Shown piece by piece: positions 14,636 to 22,529 of a DNA stretch of 34,866 nt. Under the pieces are notes generated by a model, which saw nothing but the letters and a program-made list of their open reading frames with translations, made no database searches and was not told where the DNA came from. Source of the DNA: Candidatus Cloacimonadota bacterium (GTDB lineage Bacteria; Cloacimonadota; Cloacimonadia; Cloacimonadales; TCS61). The first letter of the stretch is position 1. The number at the start of each line of letters is the position of its first letter. The DNA is taken from NCBI GenBank assembly GCA_021157525.1, contig JAGGWK010000037.1:1-34866 (forward strand). Direction: 5' to 3'. The translations under genes were made by a program, and so were the position numbers.

Positions 14636-15739
14636 ATGCGTTATATTTTGATGAGCTTATTATTGGTTTCTGCCCTATGGGGTCTCACGCCATTTAAAGA
14701 CTTTATGCCGGAGCCGCAGATTACGGCCGAACCTCTGCAATATGTCTGTTATCGCACACTGGGCCCGATTACTATTGATGGCACAGCTGCTGAAGCATCC
14801 TGGCAAAAGGCATCCTGGACTGAGACCTTTGTGGATATCGAGGGAGATGCTGAACCAAAGCCAGATTGGAAAACCAGAGTGAAAATGATGTGGGATGACG
14901 ACAATGTATACTTCTTTGCTCAGCTGGAAGAACCTCATGTGTGGGCCACCATCATACAACGGGATGCGGTGATTTTTCATGATAACGATTTCGAGATTTT
15001 TATCGATCCCGATGGAGATAACCACCGCTACTACGAATTTGAGATCAATGCTCTCAATACCGTGAGGGATCTGCTTCTCACACAACCCTACCGCGATGGT
15101 GGATCAGCTCTGGATAATTGGGATATCAAAGGCATGAAGACAGCAGTGCACATCGACGGCACCATAAACAATGCCCGGGATATCGATGGCGGTTGGTCAG
15201 TGGAAGTAGCCATGCCATGGAAAGCTCTGGCGGAATGTGCTCCCCAATCACCCCCAAAGCCGGGTCAGCAATGGCGGGTAAACTTCAGCCGTGTGCAGTG
15301 GAATACCGCTAAAATCGGCAAAAGCTACCAGAAAAAACACAATCCGGAGCATAACTGGGTATGGAGTCCCCAGGGGCTGATAAATATGCATTACCCCGAA
15401 ATGTGGGGCATTGTGCAATTCAGCGATGCCTCCGTGGATAATCAGGTGACACTGTTTTTTAAAGATTTCAAGGACGCAGCCAAGTCCATGATGCAGCAGA
15501 TATATTATCGCGAGCGCACCTATTTTATGATACATGGAAAATTTACCGATTCTCTGGAAAAACTGAAACTGACGCTGGATGTTCCCAGGGAATTTGAAAC
15601 ACCACAGATATTTGTAACACCCCATGGCTTTGATGCGTTTACTATCAGTAATGATGGCTATTATAAGGTACTGATAAATGAAGAGGGACGAAATCAGGTT
15701 TTATGGATGAGAAATCAAAAAAGGCAAAGGAGTAACTGA
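14636..15739 (+). CDS. Exported CBM9-like carbohydrate-binding protein
   Basis: AAGGAG five bases before ATG 14636 sets the start. A short signal peptide (MRYILMSLLLVSALWG) indicates export. Residues about 35-250 form a CBM9-like sugar-binding domain: PITIDGTAAEASWQKASWTE, VKMMWDDDNVYFFAQLEEPH, DNDFEIFIDPDGDNHRYYEF, GGWSVEVAMPWKAL and WRVNFSRVQW are the family blocks. The C-terminal 100 residues are less conserved. Such proteins bind glycans at the cell surface or in the periplasm. It follows the GH130 remnant and its stop overlaps the start of the PfkB kinase (TGATG), so the three look like what is left of a sugar-use operon. Confidence 0.82.
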   Translation: MRYILMSLLLVSALWGLTPFKDFMPEPQITAEPLQYVCYRTLGPITIDGTAAEASWQKASWTETFVDIEGDAEPKPDWKTRVKMMWDDDNVYFFAQLEEPHVWATIIQRDAVIFHDNDFEIFIDPDGDNHRYYEFEINALNTVRDLLLTQPYRDGGSALDNWDIKGMKTAVHIDGTINNARDIDGGWSVEVAMPWKALAECAPQSPPKPGQQWRVNFSRVQWNTAKIGKSYQKKHNPEHNWVWSPQGLINMHYPEMWGIVQFSDASVDNQVTLFFKDFKDAAKSMMQQIYYRERTYFMIHGKFTDSLEKLKLTLDVPREFETPQIFVTPHGFDAFTISNDGYYKVLINEEGRNQVLWMRNQKRQRSN

Positions 15740-16848
15740 TGCAGCTGGATAGCGTTGCTCTGGAACGTTTGCTACTACCACAGAAGCAAAGCTGCATCGT
15801 AGGATTCGATGGCTTTGTCGATGAGATAATTGATGTGGTGCGCACACGCAAGGATGCAGATCACTACATTGCTATGGAGCACATGAGAGAGTTTGCCGAT
15901 CGCATTTCCCGAGCAGCGGGACTGAGTGGCGGCATCGAGATGGTGTGCAAACAAACCAAACTGGGGGGTAATGGTCCCATATTGGCTCGAGCACTTTTGC
16001 AGCATGGTTATGCGATACACTATATCGGTGCCCTGGGTAGAGATTCCATCCATCCGGTATATCACCAATTTGCCAAAGAATGTGCATCGATCATTTCTCT
16101 GGCAGATCCCGGCATCACCGAAGCGCTGGAATTTCATGATGGCAAAATGATGCTGAGCCGCGTAGCTTCGATGAATGATGTGAACTGGATATCCCTGCTG
16201 CGCAAAAAACCGGTTCGGCAACTGAGCTCCATTGCCAGACAAGCCCAGCTCATCGCCTTTACCAATTGGTCATCACTGCTGCGCATGAGCAGCCTTATCG
16301 AAGGTTTCATGAGCTTGCTGGAAGAATCGGATGCCCGGCCCTATCTTTTTTTTGATCTGGCAGATCCCAACAAACGAACCGTAGAAGATATCAGGGAAGT
16401 GCTGGATCAGATGACCGCATTACAGCTCTCGGCAAAGGTAGTGTTTGGCATGAATCGCAACGAATCTGACCTGATAGCCCGGGTGCTGGGAATTGATGCA
16501 TTCCAGCCTGTGGAGCGTGCCATAGCCATCCGGAAGCGCCTCAATATTTCTCAGGTGGTCATCCATCCACTGAAAGGTGCTGCCGCCAGTACTGTTGAAG
16601 GCAGCTGGTGGGTTGATGGCCCTTACACCCCAAAACCCCGCCTCACCACCGGTGCAGGAGATAATTTTAATGCAGGATACTGTCATGGATTGCTCTGCGG
16701 TCTCAGCGTGGAAGAATCACTGTTTTGTGGCGTGAGCACCAGCGGTTATTATGTACGGGAAATGCACTCTCCCAGCACACCGCAATTGCTGGCTTTTATG
16801 CAGCAGTGGCCCCAAACCGCACCCATGCATCCTGCCAAAACCTTATAA
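15739..16848 (+). CDS. PfkB-family carbohydrate kinase
   Basis: This 369-residue protein has the ribokinase/PfkB features: IVGFDGFVDEI near residue 20, the glycine pair in TKLGGNGPILARAL near 75, and the C-terminal signature LTTGAGDNFNAGYCHG around residue 302 with catalytic Asp in GAGD. It phosphorylates a sugar or nucleoside with ATP in the cytoplasm; the substrate is not deducible. AAAGGAG in the end of the CBM9-like gene precedes ATG 15739, and the genes overlap by one base, indicating translational coupling. The neighbouring glycan-binding gene suggests a hexose or related sugar. Confidence 0.88.
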   Translation: MQLDSVALERLLLPQKQSCIVGFDGFVDEIIDVVRTRKDADHYIAMEHMREFADRISRAAGLSGGIEMVCKQTKLGGNGPILARALLQHGYAIHYIGALGRDSIHPVYHQFAKECASIISLADPGITEALEFHDGKMMLSRVASMNDVNWISLLRKKPVRQLSSIARQAQLIAFTNWSSLLRMSSLIEGFMSLLEESDARPYLFFDLADPNKRTVEDIREVLDQMTALQLSAKVVFGMNRNESDLIARVLGIDAFQPVERAIAIRKRLNISQVVIHPLKGAAASTVEGSWWVDGPYTPKPRLTTGAGDNFNAGYCHGLLCGLSVEESLFCGVSTSGYYVREMHSPSTPQLLAFMQQWPQTAPMHPAKTL

Positions 16849-16934
16849 TGCCACAGATAGTAAATGGTTTAATCTTTTGACAACTTGCCATGGAAAACAA
16901 AAAGTGCACAGAAAATGAAAAGACAGGATGCAAA

Positions 16935-19037
16935 ATGAGTTGGAAAACAAAACTGATACTTACAATTTTAGCAATCATCATTACCCTTCATCTAATAAAC
17001 CTGTATGCCATTCCGCAGAAGCAGGAAGTGTTGTTAAAGGTCATCGTAACCGCCCTGGATAGTTGGCATTACGACCCACCAGAACTGGATAATGATTTTT
17101 CCCGGAAAGTCTTTGATCTCTATCTGAAACGAATGGATTATGCCAAACGCTTTTTCATCCAGGAAGACATCAATGCTCTGAATAAATACGCTACCATCAT
17201 CGATAATCAGATTCGGACCAATAAATTTGATTTTTACAATGAGGCAAATCAGCTGTTTGATAAACGACTTAAGGAAACCGAAGATATCATGATGGCTGCT
17301 CTGGATGCTCCCTTTGACTACGGTCGCACCGATTCTCTGGAAAATGACTACGATCTCATCACCTTCCCTGCATCCCTGGAAGAAAAAACCAAGATTTTAC
17401 AGCAGTGGGCGCAGTATCAGGTAGAAACCCGCTACATCGATCTGGTGAGTATCGCAAACGCAGATTCAACAAACCAGGACTCCATAGCATATCTGCAGGA
17501 CGGCGCACCGGTAGATAGCCTGGAAGTGAAAGCCCGGGAATCCATCCAGAAACGGATGCGGAACTATTTCCGGCGCTTGCGGGAGCAAAGTGAAGAGCAG
17601 CGGATTGCACTGTTCATCAATTCCATACTCAATGTATATGATCCCCACACTACCTACATGCCGCCTCTGGAAAAGGAAGATTTTGATATTGATATGACCG
17701 GCCAATATGAAGGTATTGGCGCATCCCTGATGGAAGAAGATGGCTATATCAGCGTGAGTAACCTCATCCCGGGAAGTCCGGCCGCCCGAGGGGGAGAGCT
17801 GGAAGTGGGGGATAAATTCCTCAAAGTTGCTCAAGGTGACGGCGAGGCCGTTGATCTGATTGATATGCCTCTGCGCCAGGCGGTGAAATTGATCCGTGGC
17901 AAGCGGGATACCGTGGTAAGACTCACCGTGCGTAAAGCCGACAAATCGGTGAAGGAAATCTCCATTACCCGGGGTAAAGTAGTGATGGAAGAGACCTACG
18001 CCCGCTCTGCCGTTATCAGGCATGACGGTAAAACCTATGGCTACGTGCAGTTACCCAAATTTTACCGGGACTTTACAAATCCAAATAACCGTAATGCCAC
18101 CGATGATGTGCGAGCAGCATTGGAGAAATTACCAAAAGTGGATGGCCTTGTGCTGGACTTGCGTAACAACTCCGGCGGCGCCTTGCCGGATGCCGTTGAT
18201 ATCGCCGGTTTGTTCATCTCTTCCGGGCCGATTGTACAGGTGCGTTCCAGTTCAGACAAGCGGGAAATCGATTATGATACCGATCCTGCCGTTTATTATG
18301 ACGGCCCGCTGGTGGTGCTGGTAAACAAACTTAGCGCTTCGGCATCCGAGATTTTGGCTGCCGCCCTGCAAGATTATGATCGAGCCGTAATCGCAGGCTC
18401 AGAACAAACCTTCGGTAAGGGTACCGTGCAGACCTTTGTAGATCTTGATAGGATGGTAAATGCACGTCTCGATCCGATAAAACCCCTTGGCTCACTGAAA
18501 TTTACCTACCAGAAATACTATCGGGCAAATGGAAACTCAACCCAGTTTAAAGGCGTAGAGTCCGATATTCTGCTTCCCGATTCCTATGGGCATATTGATA
18601 TTGGTGAAAAGAAACTGGATAATCCACTTCCCTGGGATACTATCGAGCCAGCGGAATTTACCACCTATTCCATCACTGATAAATTATTGAAAAGGCTGGC
18701 TAAGAAGAGCAGTAAGCGAGTGCAGAAAAATGCATCCATGCAAAGCATCAAAGAGCGGGTTAAGCGATTGAAAGAATTGCAGAAAGTTACCCGCCAGCCC
18801 CTCAATCTGCCGATTTTGATAAAGGACTACACCGCAGACCGTCAAGATGTTGATCATGTACGAGACCTATTGAAGAAAGATGTTTTCAGCGATGTAACCT
18901 TAATTGATTATGCGCCGCTGCCTGCGGACAGCACAGCAATTGCCAGGCATCAGGAACGTACCGACACCTGGCTGAAAAACCTGAAAAAAGACATCTTTGT
19001 ACAGGAAGCTACAAACATCCTGCAAGATATGAATTAG
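16935..19037 (+). CDS. prc: Tail-specific / C-terminal processing protease, S41 family (Prc-like)
   Basis: ATG 16935 is preferred: AGGA lies upstream and the protein starts MSWKTKLILTILAIIITLHL, a membrane or signal segment. ATG 16890 lacks a binding site and adds 15 charged residues. The 700-residue protein has the Prc layout: a long N-terminal helical domain (RMDYAKRFFIQEDI), a PDZ domain (GIGASLMEEDGYISVSNLIP, GSPAARGGELEVGD), the S41 core (VDGLVLDLRNNSGGALPDAV; LVNKLSASASEILAAALQDY with catalytic Ser; TFGKGTVQT with catalytic Lys), and the basic C-terminal Prc domain. It cleaves periplasmic proteins at their C-termini. It is followed by a strong terminator and converges on the sigma/anti-sigma/PDZ operon. 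Confidence 0.93.
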   Translation: MSWKTKLILTILAIIITLHLINLYAIPQKQEVLLKVIVTALDSWHYDPPELDNDFSRKVFDLYLKRMDYAKRFFIQEDINALNKYATIIDNQIRTNKFDFYNEANQLFDKRLKETEDIMMAALDAPFDYGRTDSLENDYDLITFPASLEEKTKILQQWAQYQVETRYIDLVSIANADSTNQDSIAYLQDGAPVDSLEVKARESIQKRMRNYFRRLREQSEEQRIALFINSILNVYDPHTTYMPPLEKEDFDIDMTGQYEGIGASLMEEDGYISVSNLIPGSPAARGGELEVGDKFLKVAQGDGEAVDLIDMPLRQAVKLIRGKRDTVVRLTVRKADKSVKEISITRGKVVMEETYARSAVIRHDGKTYGYVQLPKFYRDFTNPNNRNATDDVRAALEKLPKVDGLVLDLRNNSGGALPDAVDIAGLFISSGPIVQVRSSSDKREIDYDTDPAVYYDGPLVVLVNKLSASASEILAAALQDYDRAVIAGSEQTFGKGTVQTFVDLDRMVNARLDPIKPLGSLKFTYQKYYRANGNSTQFKGVESDILLPDSYGHIDIGEKKLDNPLPWDTIEPAEFTTYSITDKLLKRLAKKSSKRVQKNASMQSIKERVKRLKELQKVTRQPLNLPILIKDYTADRQDVDHVRDLLKKDVFSDVTLIDYAPLPADSTAIARHQERTDTWLKNLKKDIFVQEATNILQDMN

Positions 19038-19060
19038 ATAGGCACAAACCGTTCCTAACG

Positions 19061-19104
19061 ACCTCACTGCCATGGATTCACAATGGCGGTGAGGTGGTTT
19101 TTTT
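19061..19104 (+). terminator. Rho-independent terminator of prc
   Basis: ACCTCACTGCCAT (19061-19073) pairs with ATGGCGGTGAGGT (19083-19095) with a single T-G wobble and a 9-base loop, followed by GG and seven T residues. It starts 23 bases after the prc stop codon. Confidence 0.92.
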
Positions 19105-19189
19105 GCTTCAGGAAGGAGGGTTATTACCCATCTCTCCTGGTCAATGAAATAGATCACCACATGCACTACCATCCAGCCTTGGCATTTAG

Positions 19190-19219
19190 ATAAAAAAGAA
19201 CCGCAGCCGAAGCTGCGGT
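19190..19219 (-). terminator. Rho-independent terminator with UUCG tetraloop
   Basis: On the minus strand ACCGCAGC-TTCG-GCTGCGGT (19219 to 19200) forms an 8-bp stem closed by a C(UUCG)G tetraloop, followed by TCTTTTTTA. It lies 30 bases beyond the stop of the triple-PDZ gene and ends the sigma-factor operon. Confidence 0.93.
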
Positions 19220-19248
19220 AGAAGGAAGAATGTGAGGATGAAGGGAAT

Positions 19249-20487
19249 CTATATAAGCTGCTTGCGATAGATAATGACGTCTTCGTCGTCATCACGTTCT
19301 TCTACCTCAAGCTCGCGGGAATCGTCTTGCAACTCCTTGATCTTGATTTTTTTCAAAATCTCCATATCTTTCAGGTTTTTTTCCAGTTCATTAAAATCAA
19401 AATTGAGTTCTTTATCACCATTGATGATATGAATCTCACCATTATCGATGGATATATTGAAATCATCTAAGCCGTACTTTCGCTGGCGAATGACAACATC
19501 TACCTTTTTCTCTTTGCCTTTGCGCAAAACGGTGAGGTTTATTTTGTCCCCGGGATCATGGGCTTTCAGCGCTTTTTTCAGGTCTTTGGCCGTCTCCACA
19601 TCTCTACCGTCTATCTTGATGATGATGTCCCGCTCCTGCAATCCTGCTGAGTCCGCAGGGGAATCTTCGATAACCTTGTCGATGTAAATGCCACTCTCAA
19701 TCTTGTATTTTTTCATCAATTTCTCGGTGAGATCACTGGTATCGAGGCCGATATATTTCTGGTTTGGCAAAAAATGAAACACCTGGGTATTAAGAGGCTC
19801 ATTCCAGAAAATATTGGTTTTCACCGTCTTTTCACCCAGTACCAGCTTCAGCTTTTTCTCCGATCCATCCCGATACACCGTTACATTGATGGCATCCCTG
19901 GGCTGATGATTTCTGAGAATTTTAGTGAGCTGATCTATTGTGTAGATTTTGTCGGAGTCGATCATCAGCAGGATGTCATTTGTCTGGATGCCGGCTGCCT
20001 CGGCGGCTTCACCCGCTAATACTTTCGATATCTTTATCCCATAATTTCCCGAAAGTCCCAGAGCATCATATTCTTTTTGGGAAAGGTCTTCCAAATATAC
20101 TCCCATGTATGGTACTTTCTTTGTGTACCAATCTTCCCGATCAATCAACGTGAGCTTCACACTTTTCACTTTGCCGTCGCGCATCAGTTTCAGCTTGATG
20201 ACATCACCTGGATTATGGCCTTCCAATATCTTGGTAAGTTGATCATGGGTGTATATTTTATCGCTGTCAATGGCGATTATCACATCGTCTTTCCGGATGC
20301 CGGCAGCTTTGGCTGGACTGTTCTCCACCACGCTAGTGATGCGAACGCCATTATTATCTGCTAGTCCCAGCTCATCGGCCTGTTTCATGGTTAAATTGCT
20401 GAGGTACACGCCCAAAAAAGCATTCCCTGCAATAAGAGCAGGCATCAATAAAAGTAACAGTGCAGGCACCAGTAATGCTCGTTTCAC
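19249..20487 (-). CDS. Exported protein with three PDZ domains
   Basis: The start is GTG 20487, with AGGAGG five bases upstream. A signal peptide (MKRALLVPALLLLLMPALIAG) is followed by three PDZ domains, at about residues 22-112, 120-215 and 240-325. The first two are near-copies (NGVRITSVVENSPAKAAGI against YGIKISKVLAGEAAEAAGI, both with DSDKIYT[HI]DQLTKIL). The third has SGIYIDKVIEDSPADSAGL. No protease domain is present, unlike DegP or DegS. The last 60 residues are highly charged. PDZ domains bind protein C-termini, so this is probably a periplasmic sensor or adaptor. It is the third gene of a sigma factor / anti-sigma operon. Confidence 0.85.
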   Translation of the reverse strand: MKRALLVPALLLLLMPALIAGNAFLGVYLSNLTMKQADELGLADNNGVRITSVVENSPAKAAGIRKDDVIIAIDSDKIYTHDQLTKILEGHNPGDVIKLKLMRDGKVKSVKLTLIDREDWYTKKVPYMGVYLEDLSQKEYDALGLSGNYGIKISKVLAGEAAEAAGIQTNDILLMIDSDKIYTIDQLTKILRNHQPRDAINVTVYRDGSEKKLKLVLGEKTVKTNIFWNEPLNTQVFHFLPNQKYIGLDTSDLTEKLMKKYKIESGIYIDKVIEDSPADSAGLQERDIIIKIDGRDVETAKDLKKALKAHDPGDKINLTVLRKGKEKKVDVVIRQRKYGLDDFNISIDNGEIHIINGDKELNFDFNELEKNLKDMEILKKIKIKELQDDSRELEVEERDDDEDVIIYRKQLI

Positions 20488-20528
20488 AGTTTCCTCCTTG
20501 TTATGTTACTTTTGGCTCATGAAATTGG

Positions 20529-20984
20529 TTAATAGCCACCGGTTTGAATCATCTTCACCGGCTTATTGCCAAATTCAGAGACCACCATCACCGCCCCATT
20601 TTTAGGGGAGGTGTATTTACGAATCACATAGGCTTTTTCTTCCTGGAAATTCTGTACTGGAAAATAGGGTGCGATATCGGGATTTTGTAGCGAAGTACCC
20701 TGTAATCCGGCGTAGTTCTTTCCGGCAGTATTGCCTGGATGTCCCTTTGTATCTGCACCGAAGGCGATCTGATTGAGGCGGTAGGCTATGTCCGGATTGA
20801 TAATCGTGGCAAAGCCAAAAATCGCCAAAACACAAGCGCAGGCTATTGCAACCCGCAGCCGCAGTGCTGAACGATGGGGGGTAAAATGGTGCTTAAGCAA
20901 GGATCGGCGCAGTTCATTTTGAAAATTAGTATCTTCGATGGTGGGCACCGAAAGTTGCTCCAGATCCTTATAAAGCTGGTTCAT
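20529..20984 (-). CDS. Probable membrane anti-sigma factor
   Basis: This 151-residue protein has a soluble N-terminal part (residues 1-43), one membrane helix (about 44-62, VAIACACVLAIFGFATII) and a C-terminal domain of about 85 residues expected in the periplasm. AAGGAG lies before ATG 20984. Its start is 17 bases inside the end of the sigma factor gene. That overlap, the single-pass topology and the position directly after an ECF sigma factor suggest an anti-sigma factor. No zinc-binding anti-sigma motif (HxxxCxxC) is present, and the family was not recognised from sequence alone. Confidence 0.65.
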   Translation of the reverse strand: MNQLYKDLEQLSVPTIEDTNFQNELRRSLLKHHFTPHRSALRLRVAIACACVLAIFGFATIINPDIAYRLNQIAFGADTKGHPGNTAGKNYAGLQGTSLQNPDIAPYFPVQNFQEEKAYVIRKYTSPKNGAVMVVSEFGNKPVKMIQTGGY

Positions 20985-21594
20985 CTGTTTGCTCCTTATC
21001 TAACATTTGTCGCATTTTTTTCAGTGTTCGATGTAGCCGTACTTTGATGGCACTCTCTTTTTTGCCCACTATCTGGGCAACCTCTCGTATTGGCCGCTTT
21101 TCAAAATACCGCAGGCTGATAAGGGTTTGTTCCTCTTCACTCAGCCGTTCCAAAACCCGTTTCACACCACTGAAATCCAATGGTTCATGGGGCTGAGGAA
21201 GCCCTTCCCATTTTAATCGCTCATCGATTTTCTGCCGCTTTTTCCGCTCTCGATAATACTGATTCACTTCGTTTACCGCGATGCGAAATAACCACGACGA
21301 AAAGGTGCAGCGACGAGCATCCAATATGCGAAACAAATTGAGCTTCTTCATGGCCTTAAAAAACACATTGGATACGATTTCATGACGCACTGCCTCATCT
21401 TCCACTCTATGGAATACAAAACTATTGATCATCGGAAAATAATTCCGATACAGGTAATCAAACTCTTTCAAGTCTGTCTTTGCCCGCAGGATTCTCTTGT
21501 TTTCTTCTATCAATCTGCTTTCCTTCACATTATCGCATTTAAAACGCCGTACCCCGCTGGGGGTTACATCTTTTTTTCTGGATGCATGAACCAT
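20968..21594 (-). CDS. RNA polymerase sigma factor, ECF type
   Basis: The protein carries sigma region 2 (FDYLYRNYFPMINSFVFHRV, EIVSNVFFKAMKKL, TFSSWLFRIAVNEVNQYYRE) and region 4 (LERLSEEEQTLISLRYFEKR, REVAQIVGKKESAIKVRLHR), with a short linker as in extracytoplasmic-function sigma factors. ATG 21594 gives 208 residues but has no binding site and adds a basic leader of about 28 residues. TTG 21513, with AAGGAA six bases upstream, is a good alternative (181 residues), and GTG 21528 is also possible. It directs RNA polymerase to a special promoter set. Coupling to a membrane protein and a triple-PDZ exported protein suggests response to envelope signals. Confidence 0.9.
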   Translation of the reverse strand: MVHASRKKDVTPSGVRRFKCDNVKESRLIEENKRILRAKTDLKEFDYLYRNYFPMINSFVFHRVEDEAVRHEIVSNVFFKAMKKLNLFRILDARRCTFSSWLFRIAVNEVNQYYRERKKRQKIDERLKWEGLPQPHEPLDFSGVKRVLERLSEEEQTLISLRYFEKRPIREVAQIVGKKESAIKVRLHRTLKKMRQMLDKEQTDEPAL

Positions 21595-21628
21595 GACGGG
21601 TCACTAAAAGATGAGCACCGGTTACAGA

Positions 21629-22174
21629 TCAGCGCTCTGCATCCCATTTAAAAAAAACTTTTGCCCATTGAAATCTGATTCTTGCAGCATCGGCACAACC
21701 TTTATCCTCAGGCCGGTCACCGACGAATAACGACTTTCCCCAATCGATGACAATACCCTTTTGCCATGCAAAAACCTCACACTGCACCAACATCCCATAG
21801 TCGGGCTTGCGTAAAAGTGAACGCATATTGTAGGGAAAAATCTTTCCATCATCCATATGGTAGGCAAAGGTGATGAAGTCGATAGGATTGCGCTGAAACA
21901 GGCTGCTCATATATTCCAGCTCGGCAACATTATCTGCCGGGGTTTTAAATCCGTGAGCCACGCCCCCTTGATTTGTGCATCCACAGATATAATATCCCTG
22001 ATTTTTGTAGTTCCAGAGTGTGGCCTCAACATTAGGCAAAAGTACGATATCTTCGGGTTTTTCGATATGCCTGCCAGTTTTGCTTTTTCGTATGGTGCCA
22101 TCCAGATCTATGCAAAGGGCAGGGGAAACCAGAAATCCGCTGTCTCCGTTGCGATGTGGTTGAATTATATTCAT
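21629..22174 (-). CDS. HAD-superfamily phosphatase (HAD-IIIA, histidinol/heptose-phosphatase-like)
   Basis: ATG 22174 is preferred because GAGAGGAG lies just upstream; the longer frame to 22222 has no such site. The 181-residue protein contains the HAD motifs: ALCIDLDGTIRK (nucleophile Asp and acid-base Asp) near residue 22, CGCTNQGGVAHG (motif II) near 65, a Lys in LLRKPDYGML (motif III) near 120, and LFVGDRPEDKGCADAA (motif IV) near 150. The DGTIR and TNQGG pattern is that of HAD-IIIA enzymes such as heptose bisphosphate and polynucleotide 3' phosphatases. The substrate is not determinable. It lies upstream of the sigma factor operon on the same strand. Confidence 0.82.
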   Translation of the reverse strand: MNIIQPHRNGDSGFLVSPALCIDLDGTIRKSKTGRHIEKPEDIVLLPNVEATLWNYKNQGYYICGCTNQGGVAHGFKTPADNVAELEYMSSLFQRNPIDFITFAYHMDDGKIFPYNMRSLLRKPDYGMLVQCEVFAWQKGIVIDWGKSLFVGDRPEDKGCADAARIRFQWAKVFFKWDAER

Positions 22175-22529
22175 ATTTACTCCTCTCAGAAGCACAAAAT
22201 TATGAAGACCACAGGTTGTCAAATGAGAAACCCTGTACGGCTGCGGACAGTTTCTGTTCTGTTGCGAACAACTCCGGTCTCTAAAATATGAAGAAGTCTG
22301 TTTGGATGAGTATGAGAAGATGAGTGAATTTCGATGGGCTATCGATAGCTATTTCAGATTATTCAATCAGGACATAATAAAAACATTTCCAGTGGGATTG
22401 AGAGAAATGCAAGAAGAGTCAGACAGAGGCGAGCATAGCAGCCATCCCCTATTGTTGACATTCTATTTTATAAGCTTGACTAAAAAGCGGTTGTGATGTT
22501 CTTTAGAAAAAATATTTACGGAGGATTAT
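22175..22529. other. 355-base divergent intergenic region
   Basis: This gap separates the HAD gene (minus) and fprA (plus), so it should hold both promoters. TTGACA at 22455-22460 is a good -35 match, but no convincing -10 stands at the right distance. A short dyad TGTTC-N6-GAACA lies at 22255-22270. A 64-codon frame from a TTG at 22302 has no clear binding site and no recognisable features, and was not accepted. Confidence 0.45.

Noticed and set aside
16877-16910. Promoter for prc with TTGACA at 16877-16882
   Set aside because: No acceptable -10 element stands 15-19 bases downstream, so it was not listed as a promoter.
22302-22496. 64-codon plus-strand frame starting with TTG
   Set aside because: The start codon is TTG without a clear binding site, and the frame lies in the region expected to hold the fprA promoter; no family signal was seen.
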